NCBI GenBank assembly: GCA_963718635.1
Contig: OY970367.1
Location: 3,348,001 to 3,412,000 of the forward strand
DNA from: JAIOQJ01 sp963718635
GTDB lineage: Bacteria > Planctomycetota > Planctomycetia > Gemmatales > Gemmataceae
Length of the DNA: 64,000 bases
Direction of reading: 5' to 3'
Shown: piece after piece, positions 45,262 through 53,689 of the stretch
Layout: each line of letters begins with the position of its first letter
Position numbering within the stretch: the stretch's first letter is position 1
Made by a program: the position numbers and the translations under genes
The notes under the pieces: model-generated
What the model saw: only the letters and a program-made list of their open reading frames with translations
The model's database searches: none
Told to the model about the DNA's origin: nothing

Positions 45262-45350
45262 TAGCCGCGACTCGAAGGCTTTGCGCAGAGTCGCGTGCGG
45301 GAGGCGGCTCGCGCGACTCTGCGCAAAGCCTTCGAGTCGCGGCTAAACGT
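45262..45350. repeat. Variant palindrome GTTTAGCCGCGACTCGAAGG
   Basis: Both arms contain GACTCGAAGGCTTTGCGCAG, differing from the common family by ACTC for ACGC. The centre is CGTGCGGGAGGCGGCTCGCG. Confidence 0.8.
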
Positions 45351-45358
45351 TGTATGCG

Positions 45359-46287
45359 TCACGCTTTGTTCGTTCGCACCAGTTCGATCGCTTCGTCGTA
45401 ACTGCATTGGCGCTTGGTCGCCACGGTCACGGCCCGCTTCATGTCGTCGGCGGAAGTCGGCCGCGAGGTTCCGCCTTCGCTTGGGCCGCTGTAGACTTCG
45501 ATGCGGTCGTTGCCGGGGAGTTGGGCGTGCGTCCGGCGGATGTAAGCCAGATGCCGTTCGCGCTCGGCGGCGGTTCGCGGCAGCAGGTTGCTTACCTCGA
45601 TCTCTTCGTCCAACATGTAGCGCTCGGCTTTGAGCTGTTGGATCAGGCGTAAACAGGTGTTGCGCTCGCGCTCTTCCATCAAGTCGGCGATGCGCTTCTC
45701 GGCCGCATCGAGTTTGGCGTAGAGTTCCATGTCGGCCGATTGCGGTTTGGTCGTATCGCTCATGAAGTTTTCTCCGGAATAGAAATAGGTGGCTTCCCCG
45801 GCATAGGTGACAATTCCCATGTCTAAGTAGGGATCGCGAACCAACAGCGCCAGCCCGCGTATGGTCTTGGTGGATGGGTAATATTCGGCAGAGCGAAAAG
45901 GCCGATCTCGAGCGATGGCGAGCTTATCCCGCCGAATGTGGGTATCGACCATCACACAGGGAGTCTGCGTCGGGCCGAAAGCACCGACGCGCGGGTTGAG
46001 CGCAAAGCCTAAGAGGGCCGGCTGCTTCGCTTCGGGAATGTTGGGGTCCGTGTGGATGTGCCCATCGACAATGCGCGTGGGTACGCCGTCGTAGGCCTGC
46101 AGCTCGGCCATGTTGCGGGCGATCTCCGGCAGATCGTCATCGGTGACGACGATTTCGGATTCCTTGCCGGCTGTGTCTATTTTCTTCTTGCGATGCGCCG
46201 AAAAATCGGCACGCCCTGTGTGACCTCATAGAGGTCTGCGTTGTTCAGGTCATCCCACGATTGGAGAGTGGCGTCTGGTGTTTTCAT
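45359..46287 (-). CDS. Capsid maturation protease / scaffold (frameshifted)
   Basis: Joining the first 29 residues or so (MKTPDATLQSWDDLNNADLY to QGVPIF) to the second frame by one added T in the five-base run at 46201-46205 gives SAHRKKKIDTAGKESEIVVTDDDLPEIARNMAELQ. The first domain, with a GHIHTDPNIPEAKQPALLGFAL segment and RPFRSAEYYP, matches Mu gpI-type prohead proteases. The C-terminal region (DAAEKRIADLMEERERNTCLRLIQQLKAERYMLDE) is a coiled-coil scaffold. Motif copy 46288 abuts its start codon. Likely one protease-scaffold protein of 309 residues. Confidence 0.7.
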
Positions 46288-46307
46288 ACACCAGCTTAGG
46301 GGCGCTG
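46288..46307 (-). promoter_or_regulatory. Shared motif copy 4 (CCCCTAAGCT core)
   Basis: On the minus strand CAGCGCCCCTAAGCTGGTGT ends at the start codon of the protease-scaffold gene. Differs from copy 3 by one base in GTG/GG. Confidence 0.6.
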
Positions 46308-46339
46308 ATTTTGGAATTTGAGTTTTGGAGCAAAAAAGT

Positions 46340-46482
46340 GTTTTTGGCGAGCCGAACTGCGTGAGCAGTCGGGTAAATGAGAAGAACTCGGTTGCTTACA
46401 TTAAGCAAGTCGGCTCGCCTGCGTAAGCAGTCGGGTGAAACAGAAAAACCCGATTGCTTACGCAATTCGGCTCACCTGAGCT
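46340..46482. repeat. GGCGAGCCGAACTGCGTGAG-type inverted repeats
   Basis: GGCGAGCCGAACTGCGTGAG (left), GGCTCGCCTGCGTAAGCAGT (middle) and GTTGCTTACATTAAGCAAGT repeats make an imperfect nested structure. Related fragments occur at 20340-20360, 39586-39604 and 59041-59060. Confidence 0.65.
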
Positions 46483-46495
46483 TGTCGTGGCGGCG

Positions 46496-46999
46496 CTAAG
46501 CCGGCCAGAGAGTGCTTGCCTCCACGCCCAGTGCTGCGGCGATGGTTTGCACCGTCTTGCGCTGAGGCCGACAATTGCGGTTGAGCATGTTGGAGATAGC
46601 GGGTTGGCCGATCCCGATCTTCTCCGCCAACGCCGCTTGCGTTAAGCCACGCTCGTCAATGAGACGGCGGAGCCGATCGGCAAAAGTCGCTTCTTGGCGG
46701 TCCATTTCGTCGAGAATCGGGCTGGCCTCTTGCGGCTTGACTTCACGGGCTAATTTCTCCGCTTCCGTCAAGTCTAAGCCTGGCAGGCCATCGTTGTCTG
46801 CATTGGGGAATAGCATCTCCGCGATCAAGGCGCAGGTGGCAAAGGTTTCATTGTGATCGAGTTCGCCAGTCGCGAGCTGTTCGAGCAGGTTTTCTGCCTC
46901 AATGCGCAGATCGGGGTCGCATTCTTTCAAGGCTTGAAGCAGGTAGGCCGCCAAATCGAAAACCTCACAGGTAAAACTTAGTTCGCAGGCCCTGATCAT
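46496..46999 (-). CDS. XRE-family HTH regulator
   Basis: 167 residues. The C-terminal helix-turn-helix (LIDERGLTQAALAEKIGIGQPAISNMLN) is a clear XRE domain. The N-terminal half is acidic (CDPDLRIEAENLLEQLATGELDHN) and could bind a partner protein. The gene overlaps the stop of the upstream membrane-protein gene by four bases, so it is translated with it. It may regulate the trio, or act as an antitoxin-like component. Confidence 0.8.
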   Translation of the reverse strand: MIRACELSFTCEVFDLAAYLLQALKECDPDLRIEAENLLEQLATGELDHNETFATCALIAEMLFPNADNDGLPGLDLTEAEKLAREVKPQEASPILDEMDRQEATFADRLRRLIDERGLTQAALAEKIGIGQPAISNMLNRNCRPQRKTVQTIAAALGVEASTLWPA

Positions 47000-47598
47000 A
47001 TTGGCGATGGCAGGTTGGAATGGCCAACAGCGAGGGTGCCTAATGTAACGCGGCGAGTCAGCTTCAAAACGAAAGGCTGAAAAGGGATGGCTCCGCGCCA
47101 CGGTACTCCGGCCCGAACTCGACTTCTTACCATTTTCATTCCACCGCTTAAGAACACATATACAAGCAGCGGTAGCCCGACAAAGCAGCCAGGTGCAGTT
47201 GCGATAAACAAATGTCGCATCAAACAAGAAGTCGTTGCTTCTTGTGCCGTTAGTAGAAGCTGTCTCGCCTCTGCATCTTCGACGTGTTCAATCAACTCTG
47301 AGATTGATATTTCATCTGTTCCTGGCGACCTTCGTCCAATGAGCCAGAGTACGAGCAGGTTCGTATAAGGGGCGGCCCTGATGAATGCGTTAAGCGTGTC
47401 CCGAAGCCTACGGTGGGCGGGCGCATCGAGCAGCTTACGTTCGCGCATCTGGTCCCAAAGTCGATTTCGAATGATGAAGAGGTCTTGCCGGTACTTTTCC
47501 AGCCGGGCAGTTCGGTAAACAACGAAGTAGGCAAACAGGGCCATCGCAAGCGATGCTGCGATTTTCAGACCTTCGAATCCCAGTTCAGCCTGCGTCAT
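46996..47598 (-). CDS. Membrane protein, 200 aa
   Basis: A hydrophobic segment near the N-terminus (LKIAASLAMALFAYFVVYR), a basic amphipathic region (RTARLEKYRQDLFIIRNRLWDQMR) and further hydrophobic stretches near 108 and 155 (LFIATAPGCFVGLPLLVYVFL) mark an integral membrane protein. No family recognised. Both ends overlap neighbouring genes by four bases, so it is the middle of a three-gene translational unit. Confidence 0.65.
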   Translation of the reverse strand: MTQAELGFEGLKIAASLAMALFAYFVVYRTARLEKYRQDLFIIRNRLWDQMRERKLLDAPAHRRLRDTLNAFIRAAPYTNLLVLWLIGRRSPGTDEISISELIEHVEDAEARQLLLTAQEATTSCLMRHLFIATAPGCFVGLPLLVYVFLSGGMKMVRSRVRAGVPWRGAIPFQPFVLKLTRRVTLGTLAVGHSNLPSPI

Positions 47599-48029
47599 GT
47601 CGGGTCTCCGTCAGGCGAAGTGCCGTCGTCCTGCAGACCCGTCGATGTTCTGGCCGGGTCGTTATCCGCTTCGAATCTTGCAATTCTAGAACCAAATTCC
47701 TTGCGCGTCTTCTTCAAGGTTCGACTCGTTCGAAACCAGCCCGCGCCGCTAACAATCGCTGCAAACGCTAGAAATGCCTCCGAAGTCCGTAAATTGACGC
47801 TCCAATTTATCAGAGACTCAAACTGCGTTATCTTGCCAGACATTGCCTCGATTGAACGATAACACAGCCAGGCAATCACTGCGATTACGATACATTTGGC
47901 CAAGTATTTAACGGTAGAATGCGTGCTGGTGATTCGAACGACGGCGATTTTATAATCGATCTCCGCTTGTTCCTTCTTGGTTAAGTGCGCTGAAGCAGGT
48001 TTTGTCTGCGGCGACTTTTTCGGAGCCAT
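47595..48029 (-). CDS. Membrane protein, 144 aa
   Basis: Two hydrophobic segments (VKYLAKCIVIAVIAWLCY and AFLAFAAIVSGAGWFR) follow a basic N-terminus (MAPKKSPQTKPASAHLTKKEQ), with a long helical cytosolic tail. First gene of the overlapping trio with 46996 and 46496. The start at 48029 is chosen because the longer frame lacks a signal-like region and AGGACCT lies upstream. Function unknown. Confidence 0.65.
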   Translation of the reverse strand: MAPKKSPQTKPASAHLTKKEQAEIDYKIAVVRITSTHSTVKYLAKCIVIAVIAWLCYRSIEAMSGKITQFESLINWSVNLRTSEAFLAFAAIVSGAGWFRTSRTLKKTRKEFGSRIARFEADNDPARTSTGLQDDGTSPDGDPT

Positions 48030-48155
48030 TAAAGAGGACCTGCCAAGCAACGAGGGTTGCGTTCCCAAAAGGGTTCATTGAGCAAGAGTTTTCTTACGAT
48101 GATTGCCAAGACTTGGCTAGCTCCTTCAGCTCCTACGACTGGATCAGTTGCCAAA

Positions 48156-48979
48156 CTACCAGCCGAGGCTGCCGCAGCTGATTTTCAAGCCTTTGCGTTC
48201 CTTCATGATCCGTTCGGCGGCTTCCTTTGTAATTTCCGTTTCCATGGCGCCGATCACGACGATTGACTTCGAGCGCAAGATGTCTCGAAAAGCGCGTTCC
48301 TGCACAAAGGTGCCGTTCATGTGAATCTCTCTGAGCATCGACACGACTTCACTTTCTCGAATCCATACGACGAAATCAGCGTGCAGCCTATGCTTACCCT
48401 TTTGAGCTTGGGAAGCTTGGCAAGCGATTCGAAGGCATCGTCACCAATCTGTGAATCGCTCAGGTCGATTTCTTCCAGCTTCTTCAATTTCGTAAGGTGC
48501 TTTAGTCCCTTGTCCGTGATCTTCAGACAGGTCCGCAAGCTCAATTGTTTGAATTTGCCGAGCCCACGCAGGTAGCGCAGGCCATCGTCGGTGATGTCGC
48601 CTCGGATCGACAACTCTTCCAACCCCGTCAGATCCTGTAAATAACGGAGATGGCTGTCGTGAAATATGTCGCCATTCAAGCAAAGTTTTTTCAACAAGGG
48701 AAGATCGACGAGGACGGCCAGGTGCTCTTTTCGAAACCCATTGCTATCTCGAAGGATCGACGCCTCGACCACGCGCAAGCGGTCATCAATTCTTTCAGTG
48801 GTAAGTTGAAAGCCTACCCCGCGCAGCGTTACGATCGCATTCCATTCAAGCCGCGTCTGGGCGCCTCGTTCGACTTCGTCAGGCGGGCGTTCCTCGTCTG
48901 GTGCAGAAAGGACGGGCGCCGGGCTTGCGGTGAGCCAGAAAATGACGACCGTTGAAAGGCAAGCTGGCATGAAAGACAT
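48156..48979 (-). CDS. Exported leucine-rich-repeat protein (frameshifted)
   Basis: A signal peptide (MSFMPACLSTVVIFWLTASP) is followed by repeats of LxxLxxLxLxxNxxxDxGLxxL type, for example LRYLRGLGKFKQLSLRTC. The frame breaks at about 48340, then continues with MLREIHMNGTFVQERAFRDILRSKSIVVIGA. The paralogue downstream reads RFCPMLEEIYLHGT at the same place, and adding one C makes this copy read SCPMLREIHMNGT, so a single C is missing. Function unknown; LRR proteins in planctomycetes are often exported. Confidence 0.78.
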
Positions 48980-49021
48980 GGGAAGTCCTTTTAATCCGTC
49001 GCGAGACCAAGATAGCTATAA

Positions 49022-49840
49022 CTACCACCGAGAGCCTCCGTAAGTTATTTTTAGTCCGGGTCGCCCAAGCATGGCCTTGTCTGCAGCTTCCTCGCTAAGC
49101 CATGTTTCGAACCCTTCGATAAAGACAATCGATCTTGAACGCAAAATGTCTTTAAGCGCACGGTCCCGGAGGCCCGTGCCATGCAAGTAGATTTCCTCGA
49201 GCATGGGACAAAACCTGACCTTCTCGAATCCGTACGACGAAATTCGGGTTTTTTGCAGTATCACCTTTTTCAGATTCGGAAGCTTTGCAAGCGAATCGAA
49301 AGCATCGTCACCGATCTTCGTTTCGCTTAAATCTATTTCGCCCAAATTCTTCAGTTGGCTGACATGTCGAATTCCTGCGTCCGTAATCATTAAGCAGCCG
49401 CGAAGTGACAATTCCTCGAGGCTTTTCAGTCGGCGTAGGTATCGCAAGCCATCGTCCGTTAAGGCGCCACTGCGAATCGACAAAGACTTTAGACCAGACA
49501 GGTCTTGCAAGTAGCGCATGATGCGATCGTTGAACATCTCGCCGTTGAGATGCAGTCGTTTAAGTTTCGGCAAGTCGGACAGCACCGCAAAATGCTCCTG
49601 CCGCAGTTGACCCCTACGTTCTCGGATAAGGCTCACTTCTAAAACATGAGACTCGCCTTCAGCATTTTCGAACGTTAAGTCGCAGCCCATGGCGCGAAGT
49701 GTTGCGATGGCATTTCGTTCCCAAACATCGACGCCAGTCTTTGCTGCATCGTGCAACTTCGTTACTTCTACCTTGCTAGTTGGATGCGATGCTGTGGGCA
49801 AAATGCCAGCGAGAAGGAACGAAAAAATATACGGGATCAT
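49022..49840 (-). CDS. Exported leucine-rich-repeat protein
   Basis: 272 residues with a signal peptide (MIPYIFSFLLAGILP) and five or six 24-residue LRRs (ALTDDGLRYLRRLKSLEELSL, ITDAGIRHVSQLKNLGEIDL). Intact paralogue of the previous gene, about half identical by eye, indicating a tandem duplication. Its position between portal and other structural genes is unusual for an exported protein, suggesting insertion into the module. Confidence 0.85.
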   Translation of the reverse strand: MIPYIFSFLLAGILPTASHPTSKVEVTKLHDAAKTGVDVWERNAIATLRAMGCDLTFENAEGESHVLEVSLIRERRGQLRQEHFAVLSDLPKLKRLHLNGEMFNDRIMRYLQDLSGLKSLSIRSGALTDDGLRYLRRLKSLEELSLRGCLMITDAGIRHVSQLKNLGEIDLSETKIGDDAFDSLAKLPNLKKVILQKTRISSYGFEKVRFCPMLEEIYLHGTGLRDRALKDILRSRSIVFIEGFETWLSEEAADKAMLGRPGLKITYGGSRW

Positions 49841-50022
49841 GCCTTCTCCTTAGCAGTTTGTCAAAGGCGGACGGCATTTGTCTTGCCTTAGCGAACGGAA
49901 CCAAATGCCGATCAAGCGAAAAGCGTAGTCGATTCCTCTGGTCAGTGCAATCCGAGAAGAACCCTATGCTCACGCTGCCGCGCTCGCCAGAGGCTCGCGG
50001 CTAAACAGACGCCCGCTTGCCG

Positions 50023-51329
50023 CTAAACGGTCTCCTCCCCTTCCCCCGGTTTCGACATCCCGGTCAACTCTCTCACTTCGTCCATCTTGAACGTGACGCC
50101 CATCGCCACTGCTTTGCTCACCGCGTCCATGCGCTCGGCGTTCTCCGGGGACTCGACGTTGAATTCGAAGCGGATGCCGAAGTCGGCGTCGGGGTAGTTC
50201 AAGCGCAGCAGCGGGCCGACGAGATCGTCGGTGAGGGTTTCGGCCAGGTTGTCGGCATCGAATTGGAGCAGTTGGTGTTTGGTGTTTTCGTGCAAGCGGG
50301 CGACGCCGTTGCCGCCGAGGCCTGCGCCTTCGCTGCCTGCGGAGAGAGATTGGCCGACGATCAGGCGCTCCATGTGATGTTCGAAGTAGTTCTGGATCAT
50401 GCGCTGCAGCGCTTCGACTCCCTGATGGTGCGCAGGAAAGTGATCAACGCCTGTGGTGGCGTTGTCTCGTCCCGTGGGTTTGCCCATCACCAGGGCTACG
50501 TCTTTGCTGGCACGCTTGGCGTTGGCGTCCGCCTCCGCTTTGGCGGCCTTGTTGCCGAGCTCGTACCAGAACACCAATAGGCCGAGTGTGCCGACCTTCT
50601 TCATGAAGTCCACGGCCCAGCTCAGCATTTCGTCGCGCAGCCACCAGGCCCAGTAGATCGAATTACGCAGGCCGACGCCATGCACGGCGCCGGCCATCTC
50701 GCCTTCGAAGTAGTCGGCATCGTCCACTTCGTGCGTATGAATGATGAACTGGTCGCGCCAATTCTGCTTGGCGAGGCGCAAGCCCGGCACGCGATCAGTG
50801 TAGACGACGAACTCCGGCGGGTAGCGCCGGCGCCGTTCGAGTTGATGAAGACCACCGGCGTGGCGTCCCAGGCGTACTGGATCTTGTCGCCGTTCACCGG
50901 CGTATGCTTGCCGATCACCCAGCCGGTCGTGCCATCGCCGAGCGGCTGGCGCGTCCAGGTAATCTGGCTGCCGTAGCGGCCGTACCAGATTCCCTCCATC
51001 AGATAAGCGAGCAGCCGACGCCAGCGTTTGGTTTTTTGGATGCAGCGCGTCAGCTTCTCGGCGGCTTTCAGCTGGCGCGGGTCATTGCGATCGTCAACGA
51101 CCAATTGCCACGAGCGATTGATCGTCGGCATCTTGCGCTCTTGCAGCAGCGCCTTGATGTAGCAATCGCGGCGCATGGCCAGCGCGTTGGAAGGAAGATG
51201 CCGAAGCGCTTCATCCCAGCGATAGCTGTAGGTTTTCGCGACCGAGTTCAGCAAGGAACCAAACGAAAGTGGATGCGGGATCAGCGGTTCAGTCGAATTC
51301 AGCAAATCGCTTGGCGCTTCGGTAACCAT
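50023..51329 (-). CDS. Portal protein, DUF935-like (frameshifted)
   Basis: N-terminal part MVTEAPSDLLNSTEPLIPHPLSF, with YRWDEALRHLPSNALAMRRDCYIKALLQERKMPTINRSWQL and LAYLMEGIWYGRYGSQITWTR, follows the pattern of Mu gp29-type (DUF935) portals. The rest continues in another frame from about 50830 with RRYPPEFVVYTDRVPGLRLAKQNWRDQFIIH to MSKPGEGEETV. One base appears to be missing in a GGCGCCGGCGC stretch. A total of about 435 residues is normal for a portal. The motif copy at 51361 lies about 30 bases upstream. Confidence 0.82.
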
Positions 51330-51334
51330 GAATC

Positions 51335-51376
51335 GGCCCCCAAGTTAGTGCAATTGGATACACCAGCTTAGGGGCG
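51335..51376 (-). promoter_or_regulatory. Shared motif copy 5 with inverted partner
   Basis: On the minus strand GCCCCTAAGCTGGTG (51361-51376 region) is followed 10 bases later by an inverted imperfect copy (GCACTAACTTGGGGGC), the two making an imperfect palindrome before the portal start at 51329. Only this copy has the inverted partner. The gap 51377-51617 shows nothing else but a CGCTTGGCGGGGA-type stretch. Confidence 0.55.
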
Positions 51377-51617
51377 GGGTTTTTGGGTTTTCGTTTTGCG
51401 CGCCTTCACGAGCCTGAAGCGCTAGCGAAAGAATTGAGGCCTCATCAAAAAAGCATAAAAACTAAAAAATTTTGTCAAGAAATGCAGAAAAAAGTTGGTC
51501 CCTCGTGAGGTTCGCCCCTATCATTTCAGTGGATCGGATGCTTTCTGCCGAGTGACTGGGCGACGCTTGGCGGGGACATCCGGTCCTTTTTTATGCGCCT
51601 ACACACATCGATAAAGC

Positions 51618-52820
51618 CTACTTCTCATTCAGGCTATTGAGCCAAATATAAAGACGGACCATCTTAACGTTGAAAACGTATTCGCCGGCGGTATCGCCCG
51701 AACGAATGACATTTAGCTTCTTCATGCGCTGTAGGAAGTTGTTCAGCTTTTTTCTTTCGCTATCGTTCAAACCTTCCGCCGCCTGTTTTTTGGTGAACGA
51801 CATCGTGGTCGGGCCGTGGCTGGCGATCTTTTTCAGGATGGAATGGTAATCGTGACTGCGCAGCGCACGATAAACCTGCTGATCGACGAACTTACGGCCG
51901 ATTTCATCCGCGGCGCCCATAACGGCCGCATTGGCATCTTTGACGTCGACGACATTATCGGTATCGGCAAAATAGGCTTCATCGCCGATAACGTGCATCA
52001 CCTTCGGCAAACCGGCTGAATATAAGGTAAGTAAACGCATCGCCTCGGGTTTGACTTTCATATCGGCCGAGGCAAACGATCGACTAAAGAATTCCTCCAT
52101 TTCCGGCTGGCTCATCTTCTCGATTTCAACGATGTCGAAGATTCGATCGACTGGAGGATGATGGCGTATCATCGTGCGCCGCCGTTCCTCGACCCCGCAG
52201 AGAATGAGAAGCAAGGGAACCGGGCGATCCGTAAACGCATTTTCTTCGATGAGTCCCTTGATGAAGTGCGAGAATTTCGGCGTATTGACGATGCCATTCA
52301 ATTCATCTAGCACGAGTGAAATGCCTGCGACTTCTCCCTTCATCCGGTCGAGCGTCTCGCGGAAAAAGCCGAGCATCTGGCTGGGCGTCGAAAGTTGGGG
52401 GGCATCCTCGCGCAACGCTTCCAAGTTCACCGAGAACCCAAATAGCTGCTGCTTGCCGATATACTTACCCAGCCAACTTTTGAACCGTCCACTCAATGAG
52501 GGGTTTCGAGCGCCCGATTGCACAGTCGCTTCCAATATGCGCACCGCTAATTCTTCAATCGTCTCCGCGCCGCCTAAGTTCGCGTTGATCCTGAGAAGTT
52601 GAAATTGCTGCTCGGCCGCGTTTTGCAGATAATTGGCGATCGAGCTTTTGCCGATGCCGTATTCTCCTTGCACGAAAAACGAAACGGGCTTCCCCGCTTT
52701 AACCTGGGCGGCACCGCGCGTCAACATTCGATCGATCTGGTCTTGCCGACCGACGAATAGTTCGATCGGCACCGGCTGACTTGGATGAAAGGGACTCTTA
52801 CCTTTGTCGCGCACTGCCAC
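51618..52820 (-). CDS. AAA-type ATPase, ORC/STAND-like
   Basis: 400 residues with a Walker A motif (FVQGEYGIGKSS, about residue 52), Walker B (GISLVLDELNGI, about 176) and a C-terminal winged-helix region (TKKQAAEGLNDSERKKLNNFLQRMKKLNV). The architecture resembles single-chain AAA ATPases found in mobile islands and some defence loci. The GTG start at 52820 is taken from context. It lies between the RAYT and portal genes and is not a known phage core gene, so it may be cargo. Confidence 0.78.
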   Translation of the reverse strand: MAVRDKGKSPFHPSQPVPIELFVGRQDQIDRMLTRGAAQVKAGKPVSFFVQGEYGIGKSSIANYLQNAAEQQFQLLRINANLGGAETIEELAVRILEATVQSGARNPSLSGRFKSWLGKYIGKQQLFGFSVNLEALREDAPQLSTPSQMLGFFRETLDRMKGEVAGISLVLDELNGIVNTPKFSHFIKGLIEENAFTDRPVPLLLILCGVEERRRTMIRHHPPVDRIFDIVEIEKMSQPEMEEFFSRSFASADMKVKPEAMRLLTLYSAGLPKVMHVIGDEAYFADTDNVVDVKDANAAVMGAADEIGRKFVDQQVYRALRSHDYHSILKKIASHGPTTMSFTKKQAAEGLNDSERKKLNNFLQRMKKLNVIRSGDTAGEYVFNVKMVRLYIWLNSLNEK

Positions 52821-52880
52821 GGTGGGTTTCTCAGAGGAATCTATGTGATTGAACTCGTTACGTTACCAGGCTCAAAACTC

Positions 52881-52934
52881 TCGTTACCAGGCTCTGCCTG
52901 GTAACGGGTCGTCGAGGCTCTGCCTCGATGACCC
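52881..52934. repeat. GTTACCAGGCTCTGCCTGGTAAC element, left of RAYT
   Basis: A 54-base copy (CTCGTTACCAGGCTCTGCC then GAGGCTCTGCCTCGATGAC) ends next to the stop codon of the RAYT gene. A second copy flanks the gene on the other side. Confidence 0.85.
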
Positions 52935-52936
52935 GT

Positions 52937-53479
52937 TTACTTGTGCCACTGCGTAATCACCTCAATCAAGCCTTCCATACCTGCATAGTTTCGGGCGCTC
53001 GAGTATCTCCAATCGATCGGCTTATCGACGTAACCACGATTGACCGGATTGTAATGCATGTAGTCTAATTTTTGCAGCATCATTTCCTGACCGGCGATTT
53101 GTTGCGGATGCGAACCTTCCTGCCAAAGTTGAAATTCCTGATTCGCCTTCTTACGGATAATCGCCTGCGTGCGGAGTTGTTCCAGCAGTGTGGTGGCTTT
53201 GCTCTCTTTCAGTAAATCAATAATTCGACGGGCGGTGAACGATTTGAAGTCGCCGATCTCTTTGCTGATATCTGAAGAGCTTGCGATTAAATGGAGATGA
53301 TTTTCGAGTATGACATAGCCAAACAGTCTTAGTCGAGTGTTTTCTTGCAGAAAACGCCAAGAGTCGAGGATGATTTTGACCGACTCAGGACGCGTGAAGA
53401 CAGGAAGCCAGCCGACTACGGTGCAAGTCATAAAATAGGGGCGATTGTTTTCGTCGAAGCCATAACGGGAGCGCGACAT
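52937..53479 (-). CDS. REP-associated tyrosine transposase (RAYT, IS200-like)
   Basis: 180 residues beginning MSRSRYGFDENNRPYFMTCTVVGW. The HUH motif is VILENHLHLIASSSD, and the catalytic tyrosine region is LDYMHYNPVNRGYVDKPIDWRYSSA, both typical of the Y1 transposases called RAYT. It lacks IS ends of its own; RAYTs act on short palindromes (REP/REPIN). The gene is bracketed by GTTACCAGGCTCTGCC elements on both sides, and the same family is dispersed over the phage-like region. The ATG before SRSRYG is chosen; the longer frame runs into the repeat. Confidence 0.88.
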   Translation of the reverse strand: MSRSRYGFDENNRPYFMTCTVVGWLPVFTRPESVKIILDSWRFLQENTRLRLFGYVILENHLHLIASSSDISKEIGDFKSFTARRIIDLLKESKATTLLEQLRTQAIIRKKANQEFQLWQEGSHPQQIAGQEMMLQKLDYMHYNPVNRGYVDKPIDWRYSSARNYAGMEGLIEVITQWHK

Positions 53480-53497
53480 CGGTTGCTCCTTCTGCAT

Positions 53498-53689
53498 ACG
53501 CGAGGCAGAGCCTCGACGCCCCGTTACCAGGCAGAGCCTGGTAACGAGTTTTTTGTTTGGTAACGAGATTCTATGCGCGAGGCTCTGCCTCGACGACCCG
53601 TTACCTCCCCCACATCCCATTGCCACGCTCGTTACCAGGCTCTGCCTGGTAACGGGTCGTCGAGGCTCTGCCTCGACGACCCGTTACCT
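53498..53689. repeat. GTTACCAGGCTCTGCC elements, right of RAYT
   Basis: Three pieces (53498-53545, 53576-53606, 53630-53689) in a row, the first and last carrying the GTTACCAGG palindrome. Their last base reaches the stop codon of the terminase gene. Confidence 0.85.
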
